From: Volvox africanus | Lineage: Eukaryota > Chlorophyta > Chlorophyceae > Chlamydomonadales > Volvocaceae | Length of the DNA stretch: 64,000 nt | Direction: 5' to 3' | NCBI GenBank assembly: GCA_030268105.1 | Contig: BSDZ01000116.1 | Span: 310,001 to 374,000, forward strand | Made by a program: the position numbers and the translations under genes | In this document: piece by piece, positions 43,976-55,530 of the stretch | Layout of the letters: each line of letters starts with the position of its first letter | Position numbering within the stretch: position 1 is the stretch's first letter | The notes under the pieces: model-generated | What the model was told of the DNA's origin: nothing | What the model saw: only the letters and a program-made list of their open reading frames with translations | Databases searched by the model: none

Positions 43976-44970
43976 GGGGTGGAGCAAGGGAAACAAAGGG
44001 GGGATTGCATGCATCTTATCAGGGCTTTATGTTAGTCATCAGAAGGTAAGTGTGGGACTTGGCCTGCCTGTTTTATTGTGTCGCTCAGTTCTTACGATAA
44101 TAATTAGACACGTCCTTACTGACTAACAAACCCTTTCCACGCAGATTTAATGCCCTGGTGTTGACTGGTCGGGGGCTCTGCCTCCAGGGCGGCTGTGGCT
44201 GGGACGTATTGTCCTTTGCTTGTGTAACGAGTGGCAAAAAGAAGCGGGCTTTAGCCGCCAGAGCGGCTTTGGCTGGGACAAAGGGGGGGCCTTAGCCGCC
44301 GGAGTGGCTTTGGCCGGGACGTCTTGATTGTCCCTGTTTGTGCAATGGGGAGTAATGGGTGCGAGGTAAAGAAACCCCACCACATGGAGGGTTACGACCC
44401 CAGAAACACGCGATCCAGGATCCTTGGGAGCTTCCTTGGACACTTTGCCTGTCCCTGGAACGAAACATGTATATGGGGCTTTGAATTCATATTCGGTGTC
44501 TTTCGATACCACCCTTAATTGGGCAGACTCTGATACCTATGTTTTGTACTATATCGTGATTGGTACTTCCATAATTATGTTTGTGTTTCATGTAATTTTC
44601 TTAACCACGCACACCCTGAGCTCAGACCCTCGTCATTAATTCCATATTTGCTGCGTAGCCCCTACAGTGTGACAAGATATCATAATGTTTCAGTTTTCTG
44701 TGCCCTTCCTGTCTGAGTACACGCCTACGCAATTAACGGATACGGCAAGATGTTTACACAGCTCTAGTAGCTCGGTAATGCAGTCAACACAGCTGCATGG
44801 TTCACATGCTCGTCATCAACATATCACGTGAAGGGGTATAAACACATACCCATAGCCCATACCAACGGCGGGATGAGGCTTACCAAACTAGTTTCCAAAC
44901 AGTGAACGTGAACGTATCATACACAAACATACACACACGTTCAGCCCGCAGCCCATCCACAAATTAGATA
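43976..44970 (+). repeat. 995-bp direct repeat R2
   Basis: This is the second copy of 40614-41608 with the same ends. By eye it differs at about ten positions. Confidence 0.9.
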
Positions 44971-45290
44971 CGCAGCCAAAGGGATCAGCGCCTGGCGGAC
45001 AGAATCTTTAAAGCTGAAGAACCTCCTTTATTCGATTCTTAAATTCCGGGGCCTGGCCAAAGTGAGCTATCAGTAGTATTGGCTATAAATATGTATATAT
45101 GCTGCGCTGCTGTAAAATTCTGTGAATTTAGAAGTTTGCTCGCGTGACGTGGGACAGCACAACGTGGCGCGGCGCGACATGGTGGGCCAACATCCCGAAT
45201 CACTCCTCGCGCGCAAATGGATGAGTTTGACGATCCAAAATAAGCACTCCCAATTAGTGCAGGCATGCGGCGTGCACGTTCACTTGCCCC

Positions 45291-45309
45291 TGTGTGTGTG
45301 TGTGTGTGC

Positions 45310-45340
<31 letters not shown>

Positions 45341-45347
45341 TGTGTGT
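45291..45347. repeat. (TG)n(CG)n(TG)n microsatellite
   Basis: About 57 bp of strictly alternating purine and pyrimidine: TG, then CG, then TG dinucleotides. It is a classical Z-DNA-prone sequence. It explains the Cys-Val and Ala-Arg runs in ORFs here. Confidence 0.95.
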
Positions 45348-45445
45348 TCATATCATTAATCCTCACACGGCATATTTTGTTGCTATTTCCCAGGTTGCAC
45401 AGATGGAAAGAACCATCTGCAAGGAAATCTTCAGTATCGTAATTG

Positions 45446-45622
45446 CCTCATACACACGTAGTCTAATGCCCAACATGCATTTATTTGAACGGTTCATCTC
45501 CGGCTACCCATAGCTCGTTCTTCCGGTGAAACGTGTTCCATAATAAGTCTCTTTGAAGGAAAATCAAAGGCATCGAAGCGTGAAAGAGCATGCGCCAAGG
45601 CCTGATACACACGTAGATGCCA
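45446..45622 (-). repeat. Duplicated block S, copy 2 (internally deleted)
   Basis: It matches the two ends of block S copy 1. The middle (roughly 240 bp) is absent between AGCTCGTT and TCCGGTGAAACG. Confidence 0.7.
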
Positions 45623-45637
45623 TACTTTGATGAAAGT

Positions 45638-46198
45638 GGGAGGCGGACGTTGGGGCGGCCCAGGCGGTCGTCAAGACGCACGTCTTTAAGTCGCACGAGA
45701 GGACAGGAACAGGATGTTGGAAAGGTAGAAACGAGAAATTTGGGATACGTTGTAACCTTTCATACCATGCAAGTTGCAGCAACGGACTTTAAATGTGTGT
45801 ATTCTAGGTGCCTGCTGGTAGATGTGGACTTTGATAAGTTTTACCTCCCCGATTCCTTAGTCAACCGCTGCACTCACGCGTTTATGAAGCAATAGCAAAA
45901 CAATTACGGTTGGGATTGAACGATTGCCCGAAAAAATCATATACACTTAACCCTTATTTAGTTCTCACAACTATGCAAATGCAATCAAATCGTTGGTTTG
46001 GGAGCTTCGACAGTCTTGTCAGTTCACCGTTGATCCATCGCGCTTCTCGACGTGACAGCTTCACCGATGGGCTTGCTCGTAAGAGCATCGAACAATTGTA
46101 TTTGCCTTTTCGTCTCGAACTTATTTTCTTTAGTTCCCTGAATCAAGAATTTGTGTGCAACTGCCAGGCGTTTCCATAGTTGCCATTGCAGGAAGTCA
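45638..46198 (+). repeat. Duplicated block T, copy 1
   Basis: It is nearly identical to 51385-51930, with a 17-bp and a 6-bp insertion in this copy near 45838 and 45893 and small indels near 46150. Both copies carry short open frames (for example QSNRWFGSFDSL) that do not match a family I know. Confidence 0.75.
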
Positions 46199-49000
46199 GA
46201 CGCGGTAGGCTTTGATACATGACCGACCAACCGTCTTATAATCATAAAACATTTCATCATATCGAGAGAACTTTACGTTGCAGTAATGAATGCTAGATAG
46301 GGTTCTTGAATTGTTGAACTGGTACATACATATCACACAGCAATCAATACGAGCACGTATAGGAGCAACAGCTGCTGATAATGTTTTTATGGAAACCAAC
46401 GCCACCGAGGTACTGCGCAGGGTGGCAACGCGGTTCCTTTGCCTGCACGTAGGCCTTGTACAAATGAAATGCGTCTGTCAGCCACGCAACCGTAAGCAGC
46501 ACCTTGGCAGGTACCAAGTTGTCGAGTCCGTGCAGGGGTCCGAACAGGGACCTCTGGGTCCGTCCGTGTGTACATGCGTAAGCGCGCTGACGTACCTTTT
46601 TGTGATCGCCGCACTCCGGAAGTCTGAAGACCCTGGGCGGAGTTTGTGGAATTCCAACAGCGGCCGTCGCCCTGTTGAATTTAAATTCGCAGCTTTGGTG
46701 GTATTCTTGTCGACGATGCCAAAGACAGCCTACGCAGATGATGCGCCATGCAGGGGCCGGTCAAGCTGGCTGGCGAGCAAAGCATTTTCGTACAGAGAAC
46801 AGTGCTTCGTATGGTGGTGCTTATTAGGTCGAAGGTATGGTGCTTGCACCCCTAGAACGAACGAACAAGCCCTCGTCCAAGCTGAATCCCCGCCCTGCCC
46901 TCTCCCACACCCGCCCTCCGCCCAGCTGCCTTATCCCCACTCTCTTCTTCTCCCTCCTTTTCTCTCTCTCCAACCTTGAATTTGTCGCCAGTTAGCACCT
47001 TATTCTCCCATTGGTAAGCCGCAACCGCTTCAAAGTCACGCATCAGGCGTGTCGGTGGCATTTTGCAACTTGGATCCGAAATCAAGAAGCTGGTGGCGAG
47101 ATCGTGTCCTAAACTGAGGGGATTTCTGTTTTCTTCACTTTTTGCGGAGACTTGCTCGAGCGAGGCCCTCACCAACACAGCGCCTGTTCGAGTCATGAGC
47201 GAGGGACTCACAGCCTTGGAGAGTGGCGAGCCCACAGGTACGGGACCTGGGATCTCTGATTAAGGTGCGGAGGGATGGATCTTTGTTGTAAGGGTAAGTC
47301 AGTCAGGGATCACGTGAGGAAAGCAAAGGCAAAACGGCTGCATGTGCGCGGATGTAAACAAGCATCTGCAAAGTGAGCCTGCTAGTGCAAATTTCAACGC
47401 GGCCGCTGCTCTGCCCTTATTCCGCATGTCGCTATCACCTGCCCGCCACGTTTCCGTCTAAATACCCTAGCCCAGCTGCGCGCGGTGTAGCCTGTACCCC
47501 TATCCAGCTTGTCCAACATACAACCCAGATGCTCCAGTCCCGTGCTGGCGCATTCCGCCGGAGCTACATTTTACCTTCATGGACAGTCGCTATGTCTTTG
47601 GTATTGTAAGGATCCGCTTGCGACCTCACTGCTGCTCAACACAGCCTTTCCGTCCCTATACTGGCGCGTCCGTCGCAGGTCACCAAGTACATGTCACCAG
47701 ATTTCTGGGGCTGGTACAGCCCTCCCGCCCAGCAGCAGTCGCCAGGCGCGCCCTACAAGCTGTAGCGCAGTCCGAACACAGGGCTGTCTTTAGAGAAATG
47801 CGCTTGCACGGGCAGTAGGTCAATCCACTGTGTTGCGGTGGGTCCTGACAGGAAGGGGCATGTGCATGCATGCGTTGTGCGGTGGTGAACGGGGGAAATG
47901 GAGTTATCGCTGCATGGTGAGCGCACCCGGCTGGGGTTCTGGCGATATCTGAGTTTTGCGGGGTTTTATGCATCTGCTCAACTGGAGATTGGCGCGCTTG
48001 GCCTCAAGGGCTGGCCTGTCTGTGCGGGTCGAAATTTCACTCGGCTTGCTGTCAACTTGTGCTAGCTTCTTCTAAGCGGCATATGGCCAGTTGTAACCAA
48101 TAAGCTTACTCGAGGCAGCGCTCTCATTGGCCATTCAAGGTTTTTGGCCATTGGCCATTGGCCATAGCATCATGGACTGAGCTGAGCCAAGACTGGGCAT
48201 GCCCCTGAGCCCAAGACACGTCGGCCGCAGCAGGCAAGACGTTTCTTCCCTAGCGTTGAGGAGCGGTAACTATCCTGGCAACGTTGACCTAGCCGTCCAA
48301 AGTTTAAGATCTGGCATGTGGACAAGCAACAGTCAAAGTGTCAGCCAGCAAACTCCTTTCAAGGTCTTCTTACAGACCAAACACCACATTTCCAAACCGT
48401 TCATGCAGCGTGCCATGCCAGTGTGTTCGTACATGCCAATCTTCAAACTGCTATCTCAACTTCCAAACGTTACAGATACTGGGGCCACCCCTTGTTCCGT
48501 CTTCAAGGAGGCCGACACAACTCTTGTCCTGCGGGCACTGAACCCACCACCGCTGTACGACAACAGGCCACAACTTCCGTCGAAATTTTTCTCAAAGAAT
48601 TCCAAAAGCAGGCTCTTTCCAAGCGCAAGTTCCAATGATGGTGTTTTCCCCCCGGACGTAGGATCTATCTGGATGGTTGCAACCTATCTACATCATCTGG
48701 ATGACGGGCGACCATTGGCCATTGACTTACTGTGGCAGTGTTCTTCCCCGGGGCAGTAACCCTAAGCCTTCCAAAGGAACCTACAAAACATATGTGTATT
48801 CTATTATGTGTCCTGGTTTATGTCCACAATAATGTGATTCTAATTTATATACTTCCATGTACATGTGCGACTTCATATCAACTTTGCTTCGGAATTGTGG
48901 TTCACAGAAAGCAAGGATGTGGTTTGCCCTTTTCAGATGCAGTAATAGACCCTGTCATTCCCAAGCTTCAGTTATTAAAAAGAGGTTCAACTTCGCGTCG
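46199..49000. other. No supported gene apart from a weak candidate
   Basis: Open frames are present (46290-46979 plus, 48199-48759 plus) but have low-complexity or atypical composition and no motifs. A TTGGCCATTGGCC repeat lies at about 48126-48165. Confidence 0.35.
46852..47235 (-). CDS. Weak candidate exon or ORF, unknown
   Basis: A 127-codon frame includes a stretch with normal composition (SLGHDLATSFLISDP, PTRLMRDFEAVAAYQWENK) before a Lys/Glu/Arg-rich low-complexity end. No ATG-supported start, splice border or family match was established. Confidence 0.2.
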   Translation of the reverse strand: MGSPLSKAVSPSLMTRTGAVLVRASLEQVSAKSEENRNPLSLGHDLATSFLISDPSCKMPPTRLMRDFEAVAAYQWENKVLTGDKFKVGEREKEGEEESGDKAAGRRAGVGEGRAGIQLGRGLVRSF

Positions 49001-49375
49001 TCCTCAGACGCTACTGGCCGTGGTTCCAGCTAAGTACTGAATGTACAATGAATAAAACTGCAAAATCAACCACACAGCAAGCTCCATACGCTTCACAAGT
49101 GCGCTGGGTGCATGGATCGCGCCGGATCCATGGTGTCGGACAAAGAGGCTCCTGGCAAGCGCCCATATGGCTGAGCCCCAACTGATTGCGCCCCAGCTGC
49201 TGCCCGCCGCGCGTCAACGCCCCCACACGCACAGTTCTCTCGTGGCATCTCCCCTCCACGCGCTTATCCTCCAGTGAAACGTGTTCGATAATAAGTCTCT
49301 TTGAAGGAAAATCAAAGGCATCGAAGCGTGAAAGAGCATGCGCCAAGGCCTGATACACACGTAGTCTAATGCCCA
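49001..49375 (-). repeat. Duplicated block S, copy 3
   Basis: It is collinear with 41790-42145. The AGAGGTTCAACTTCG segment that follows block S in copy 1 (about 42190) precedes it here (48981), so the copies are permuted relative to each other. Confidence 0.7.
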
Positions 49376-51384
49376 ACGACATGCATGAGTCCACACAGTT
49401 GCTTTCCGCCTGCCCATAGCTGGTGTGCTTACATACAGCGCAGAAATGATTCATTGTATATGTCTGCAAAACCAACACCAGAGCAAGCTCCATCCGCATC
49501 GCGAATCCACCCTGCCACATGTACGGGCATGCTGAAACCTTAGCCTCTGCAAATGTGTGACCAACCAGATGTACATAACCCACACACACGCCTTTGCCTG
49601 TGTTCATGCTAGCTGCGAATCTAAAGCGTATCTGAACGACAAGTATTCAAACTGGATCAATCGTTCCATTGGATTATTTTCGCCCGTACAATTGTGATGC
49701 TGATTGCTAGGAATTAATTCCCGAGGCACCCAGTCGAGGCAACAAATGGGTAGGCATATGGATGCCGCCTGCACCAGTGCAGTGGCATATTCGTACATGC
49801 TTGTGCATACATGCAGATGGATGCAGAATGTGCTCCGCCCAACTGGCAAGCTCTACTACTGCAGGCAAAGCCGCTAACATTTCAATTCATGTGTGCTACG
49901 CACGTCTACATCTCCACCCCTACCTCCACCTATACTTCAGCCTCACTTCAGAGATCTCAACCATATCCAGAACGCCCCTTGCATTCAAGTAGGGCCGTGT
50001 TGTCCCTGCCCAGCCATAGGGCACAAGGTTTTACCAACATATGCTATGAATGGAGCGCGGCTTCGGGGCCATACATTACGCACGCGGTGGCGACAGCACG
50101 CATGCGGTGGCGACAGCGGCCGCGACCTAGGGGGATAAATGCTGTTGATGGGGCGGTACAAGGGGCGGCGACGGCTGCAGGAACCCAGGGAGTGGCCGCG
50201 CTGTTTGGCAAAAAGTGGCGACCGTTGTGGCACGCTGCAGTCAGAGGCAGTCCACGAACTGATACAGTCCGCATTTACTGCCGCCAGAAGGCCATGGGCC
50301 TGTGTATATATGTAGCTCTTACTCACCGCTACCGCAGACGAGGGGCCCACCGACGGGGTTGGAGGCGAGGGTGAAGTTCCCGGGGCCGAGGTTGCCATCA
50401 TTGGGCACCGTTGTCGCCCAGTTGATGCGCCAATTGATTGGGGCGTTGTGGCACCGAACAGCCTGGGAGCTGCGCATTGGCATCAACGTTGTGGTCAGGT
50501 GGGTCGTCGTACTCCACAAACTCCCCTGCATGCAAACCGCTCCAAGTCGTGGTAATGACAGGAGTAAGAGGGGGCAGCGGGCGGGTGACCAGTAGTGTCA
50601 GATAGCGATTAGTGTTTGGTGATGAGCAGGTGCGGGACAGAATCCAGAGGCAGCACTAATGCAAGCCTGTGCAGTGTAGCAATGGCAAGCGGTACACAGT
50701 CCTGGTGACGGTGGGTATGGATGCACAATGTTCGGGATGGCGGCATGCATTGATTGGGATTCGTCAGGAATGAATGTATGCACGTACACACAAACAAACA
50801 CAACCACATTTTACACGATCATCTGTGTGCGTGGCGGAGACCAATGTTGTGCTGCAGCTCGTGAAAAAACACGCTCTCACGTCAGCAGCAGAGGTGCCCT
50901 GGGTGTTGACGCGCGCGGCGGGTCACGGGTTCAGGGTCCCAATGTGCATGTGGGAAGATCGTGCACTGAGGATTCGTTCACGTACTTCCCTGAGGGGACT
51001 CATCCATCAGGTCCGTTACGCGGCTTGACGATCCCTCTCGAGGATACAGGGAACAACGGATCGTGACGTAATCCCTAGCCAAGATATCCAGTTGGTACCT
51101 TACAGCAGCTGCCAACGGGCACCCAGTCTGCGTGTACGTGCATGTCGCTCACTTTGCTGGCCGCCCCGTTGATCCCTATAAGAATTGCACTACGTTCACT
51201 GGCCTCACCTTGATGGTACTGCGGCATGTTGTGCTGCTGCATGCCACATCCGCAAGGCCAGCAAAGCTGCACTTGATCTCGCTCCGCGCACAGCACCACC
51301 AGGAGACGCCGCCGAGTGCAGTGCTGCAGAACGGCCCCTAGGACGGATCCCTTCGTTGCCATCTGAATGCAGTCGTCGGTGCAA
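49376..51384. other. No firm gene; possible minus-strand exon at 50322-50530
   Basis: On the minus strand, 50530-50322 reads FVEYDDPPDHNVDANAQLPG, then after a stop and a frame change a Pro/Ser-rich tail ending at donor GCG|GTGAGT. It may be a broken exon. The rest shows nothing convincing. Confidence 0.25.
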
Positions 51385-51930
51385 AAGTGGGAGGCGGACG
51401 TTGGGGCGGCCCAGGCGGTCGTCAAGACGCACGTCTTTAAGTCGCACGAGAGGACAGGAACAGGATGTTGGAAAGGTCGAAACGAGAAATTTGAGATATG
51501 TAGTAACCTTTCATACCATGCAAGTTGCAGCAACGGACTATAAATGTGTGTATTCTAGGTGCCTGCTGGTAGATGTGGACTTTGATTCCTTGGTCAACCG
51601 CTGCACTCACGCGTTTGTGAAGCAAAACAATTACGGTTGGGATTGAACGATTGCCCGAAAAAATCATATACACTTAACCCTTATTTAGTTCTCACAACTA
51701 TCCAAATGCAATCAAATCGTTGGTTTGGGAGCTTCGACAGTCTTGTCCGTTCACCGTTGATCCATCGCGCTTCTCGACGTGACAGCTTCACCGATGGGCT
51801 TGCTCGTAAGAGCGTCGAACAATTGTATTTGCCTTTTCGTCTCGAACTTATTTTCTTTAGTTCTCTGAATCAAGAATTGTGTGCAACTGCCAGGCGTTTC
51901 CATAGTTACCATTGCAGGAAGTCAGACGCG
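51385..51930 (+). repeat. Duplicated block T, copy 2
   Basis: Partner of 45638-46198. It starts AAAGTGGGAGGCGGACG and ends at GGAAGTCAGACGCGG. Confidence 0.75.
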
Positions 51931-53257
51931 GCAGACAACTTCAGCTCCGTGCTACAATGCAGCGGTCGGGCGGAGGGCGGCAAGTGTAGGGTGATAGGCG
52001 CTACATGAAGGAAACATTAGTCCCCTCTCGTCCCTCACCTTTGTTCTACCCTTTTGTTCAATAACGGTAACAGCCCCCAAGCCAACCAACGTCATGCTTT
52101 GCATGAAATGAGCATAACTTGAAATATTTCTTCCGTCGAGTAAAGGCACGTAAGAATTACATTCAAATACATTGTTTCATCCAAAGAAATAATTTCAAAG
52201 AAGCGATTTCTAAATGTAATGCTGTATCTGGGTATCATCACATATTCGGCATCTGTAGCACGGCGTCCAAACTTTATCCTTATCCTTGTAGATGATGTAA
52301 ATTAATCTCAGTACAGCAGCGGTGAGCTGGCGATACCGGCGACGAAACGGCTTTTGCGAGACCGAGGTAAGGGCATCGTAACCGGACCATCAATCATTTG
52401 GCGACGTGCGACTTTCGTGCACGACGACGCGACCAGGAATGTTCAGAAATTTTCTTGAATCATAGATGTTGTTCAAAATTCTTTGAGCTGGTAAGTAAAA
52501 ATGGTTGGTCGTTGGCAGTTGGTAATCTTCCTGTCAGTTCCTGCAGGCATCGGTTCCTTATTCGGTTATATCCCGATGTTGCTGCAAACCAGGTGTCACC
52601 TGTACGAACCATTTCGTCACTACTCCCATCTGCTGCCCTTCCCGGGTCAGCCTCCTCCGCGGCCAGCTGAGTCCCAATATCAATTTCACAGACGTGCTCG
52701 GACCACACGGTACGTCCAATTTTTAAATGACAGGTTCCACCCTGCCGTCCCCGACTAGCCTGCATACGATCGTAAGCCTCATACGGTAATACCCGATCTC
52801 CCCCGATGGAAGAAGTATTCCTGGGTGGACGGGTGGCTTCGAAGCCACATTGCGACGTGCGGCCCCTTGTCATTACCGTCAATCAGGTTAATTGGCGGAG
52901 CGAACATGGACCCGGGTTTTGGTGCAGGTCATGCTCCGGAACCAGACATATTTAAGAGTTTCTCATTACCACCTTTTTCCAAGCACAGATTTACATTTAT
53001 GAGCGAGACAGGAGACAAGGAAAGGCCAATGGCCATTGATGAAAACCCCTCTCCCGGAGGTGGACGGATGACTGTCATTTGACCCAACAGCAACTGAAAC
53101 CCGCCAGCCCTCCGCCCTCCGCGGCTCTGCATCCCTTCAACTATAGGCACTATCATCCTTTCTAGGCAACCTTCCTGTTCTCACCGCAGACCTCTCCCCT
53201 TTCTGGGCCGTCCACATAGCGAGTTCGTTCTGTCCTTCCGTTCTTCCATTCATTCTT
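51931..53257. other. No supported gene
   Basis: A 140-codon minus frame (52460-52882) has ordinary composition but no family features. Exons for the N-terminal part of the downstream sulfatase, including its catalytic C/S-x-P-S-R motif, were looked for and not seen. Confidence 0.35.
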
Positions 53258-54945
53258 TTGCCACCCCAAGGGGTTCGCCGTCTGGCCGCGGAAACCATTT
53301 TCCCACAAATTAAATTCGTCATCCTCGAGGCCCTGGCCCGCGAACCCACAACCCCTCCCTCATATACAGGAGGTTATGCAAAATTCCGTGCGCTGGATTT
53401 GGATCGCGAGTGGCTCCCCACCTGGCTGCAGAAAGCTGGGTACAACACGCTACACACAGGTGAATGCGGGGGGAGGGGGCAAGCACTCATACATTAACTT
53501 TTGCTTGCATCTACCAACGTTTCTCGCAGCACCGCTTTGCTGTCGCCAACAACACCGATAGTATACATCATCACGGTTCCCATCGCTCTTCTTTCTACGA
53601 TTATGCACGGCCTTGGCGGCTACTTAGCTTACGCCCCGATTGGTTCCACATTTCCTACCGGGACCGACGCCAGCCACCATCCAAACGCGTAGGCCTTATT
53701 TACTTGCGGCCCGACACTGTGGGAGGAGCTGAGTGGAGCGGCACTGCCACGACCGCCCAGAATGACCCGGGGGTTAGTGGGAAGCCAGCGTGGCTGCGGG
53801 CGCGAGACCCCCTCACGGCCGCAAATGTGACCTTCTTATAGGAGATCCACCGAGTGCCGCTGAGGTGCATGCGGGCTGTGGATGAGAGATGGTCGTGGCG
53901 TTAGGTGGGAGGGGCGTGGGTGGGGTGGGGATAGGGGTATGATAATATAGATTATAGATTGTAGATTTCGTATCATCGCCCCCTCCTTCACCCGCCTATT
54001 CCGGCCCCTCAGTCATTAAGCTGGATTCTCTGGGTCTGTCGGACAGCACCTTCATGCTCTTCACCAGCGACAACGGCTACCACAAAGGGGTCCACCGCAT
54101 GGGCAGCGGGAAGACCTCCGCCTTCGAGGAGGACCTTCGAGTGCCTATGGTGATGATGGCTGTGAGGGGCGCATAGGGCGGGTGGGATGGGCTTGGCTTC
54201 TTGTTAGTCAGGAGTCGTGGACTGATCACTTGTTTAACATGAGGCAACCACTGCCACCAGAAGCAGGCCCTCCGTCGTCCTTGTGTTGTATCTCTGTCGT
54301 GTCGGCCAACAAAGGCCCGATCGGAAGGATGACCATCTAAGGTCCAGGATCCTTTGACACTGCCCGTAGATACCCCAGGATACTTCAAATATTCCCCCTC
54401 AGATAGGGTGCGTCCTCGCATCCTACAGTCTAAGGGCCAGCCCTCACCCTAGTCTGTGGTAAGACGATTCGATCCCTCATGGCCTGGTGACGGTTTCCCA
54501 AGCCAATTACCAGTCAGAACCGCCCTAACCATCCCGTTGGTGGGGGGATTAGAACCCGGACGAACCTGCTCGATGTTGTATCTCTGTCGTGTCGGCCAAC
54601 AAAGGCCCGATCGGTAGTATGACCATCTAAGGTCCAGGGTCATTTGACACTGCCCTTAGATACCCCAGAATACTACACCTTGCCATATATCCTTGCGCGC
54701 CCCTATCTGTTGCATCTTTAACCCTGCCTCCCCCGGCTTTAATCGTAGTCCCAACCTCCATCCGCCTGTCCTTTGCCCTCCTAGCCTAATACTCAAGAAC
54801 CCTTATCCTTTTGTGACAGAAATCCCGGGACTTCATCCCTCCATCCGTCGTCCCTGGCCTCAGGGCCCGAGTCTGGCTGCCGGCTCCAAGGTGGTTACCA
54901 CGATGCAGCACATTGACATTGCCCCCACCGTATTAGTGCTGGCCG
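53258..54945 (+). pseudogene. Arylsulfatase-like gene, degraded
   Basis: Sulfatase pieces appear in the right order. 53258-53460 has GGYAKFRALDLDREWLPTWL then QKAGYNTLHTGE. 53531-53898 has KPAWLRARDPLTAANVTFL, an in-frame TAG at 53839-53841, then EIHRVPLRCMRAVDER. 54013-54161 has VIKLDSLGLSDSTFMLFTSD, NGYHKGVHRMGSGKT and FEEDLRVPMV (acceptor CCTCAG, donor GCT|GTGAGG). 54864-54945 has GPSLAAGSKVV and HIDIAPTVLVLAG (acceptor CCTCAG, donor G|GTGAGA). The last two join in phase. DNGYH and GKT are known active-site neighbourhoods of type I sulfatases. The segment with the formylglycine motif (C-x-P-S-R) is missing before GGYAKF, and the TAG interrupts the third block. A miniature LTR element sits in the last intron. 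It is probably a pseudogene. Confidence 0.7.
54284..54677 (-). mobile_element. TRIM-type miniature LTR element (394 bp), complete
   Basis: Two direct 104-bp LTRs (54284-54387 and 54574-54677) flank a 186-bp internal region. On the plus strand they begin TGTTGTATC and end TACTACA or TACTTCA. The target duplication CCTTG is perfect (54279-54283 and 54678-54682). On the minus strand the 3' LTR is preceded by GAGGGGGAATATT (polypurine tract), and the 5' LTR is followed by TCGAGCAGGTTCG, similar to the primer site of the Ty3 copies (TCGAGACAGGTTCG) but without a leading TGGTA. No coding capacity. It lies in an intron of the sulfatase-like gene. Confidence 0.85.
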
Positions 54946-55160
54946 GTGAGAAGGGAGTGGGGCTCATTGGGCGGGGCTCAGAGGGCGAGGGGGGGAGGGA
55001 GGGCATGCTAAGCCATGGACCCGTGGGTCTCAGCAATCCAGGTGCTTACTAGGGTGCACCGGGAAGGATGGATGGAAGGAAGATGAAAAGAGACCTGGTA
55101 TTCCACTTTGGGAGGAGCAAACTTACTACTCGTGTCCTATCGGGTTAGGCGTCCGAGCTA

Positions 55161-55196
55161 GCCCTGGCCCTGGCCCTGGCCCTGGCCCTGGCCCTG
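55161..55196. repeat. GCCCTG hexanucleotide repeat, six units
   Basis: Six perfect tandem copies of GCCCTG lie at 55161-55196. On the minus strand they read as an Ala-Arg run. Confidence 0.95.
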
Positions 55197-55488
55197 ATGA
55201 TCACATTACAAAGACTGTGACCCTTATCATTCGGTAAACGGCGCGCTAGGATATCAAATCCACGTGAATCTCCTCCTTGAGGGGGCTGGGCGTTGAGGCT
55301 CCGCCAGACAGGCGCATGGTTCGCGTACACGGCATGTGTGGATACCTGGACCAGTGGTTGGATGTTGGGTAGTTGGAATTCTCGGCTTTTGGTCACTGCT
55401 TGCCGATTTTCGTGCTCTCAGAGTCTGCCAGCACACGACTTTCCGTTGATAACCATGTCCCGGTCCTTGGTGTGGGTGGTGGCGAAGA

Positions 55489-55530
55489 CGTTACCTTTGA
55501 CCTGCCTTTGACGGCAGGTCAAAGGTAACG
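55489..55530. repeat. Perfect hairpin, 18-bp stem and 6-nt loop
   Basis: CGTTACCTTTGACCTGCC and its exact reverse complement flank the loop TTTGAC. No poly-T follows and no gene end was defined, so its role is unknown. Confidence 0.9.

Noticed and set aside
42947..44014. Long minus-strand ORF (355 codons) opposite the repeat protein
   Set aside because: The 57-bp repeat unit is divisible by three and lacks stops in several frames, so overlapping open frames are expected. The plus frame has the better start, composition and C-terminal similarity.
40614..44970. Calling the 995-bp repeats LTRs of a retroelement
   Set aside because: There are no TG/CA ends, no primer site after R1, no polypurine tract before R2 and no target duplication. 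Kept as an unexplained direct repeat.
45265..45442. ORFs with Cys-Val and Ala-Arg runs
   Set aside because: They are translations of the (TG)n(CG)n microsatellite.
55161..55196. Telomere-like repeat
   Set aside because: The unit GCCCTG is not a known telomere motif (plants and algae use TTTAGGG-type units), and the array is only 36 bp.
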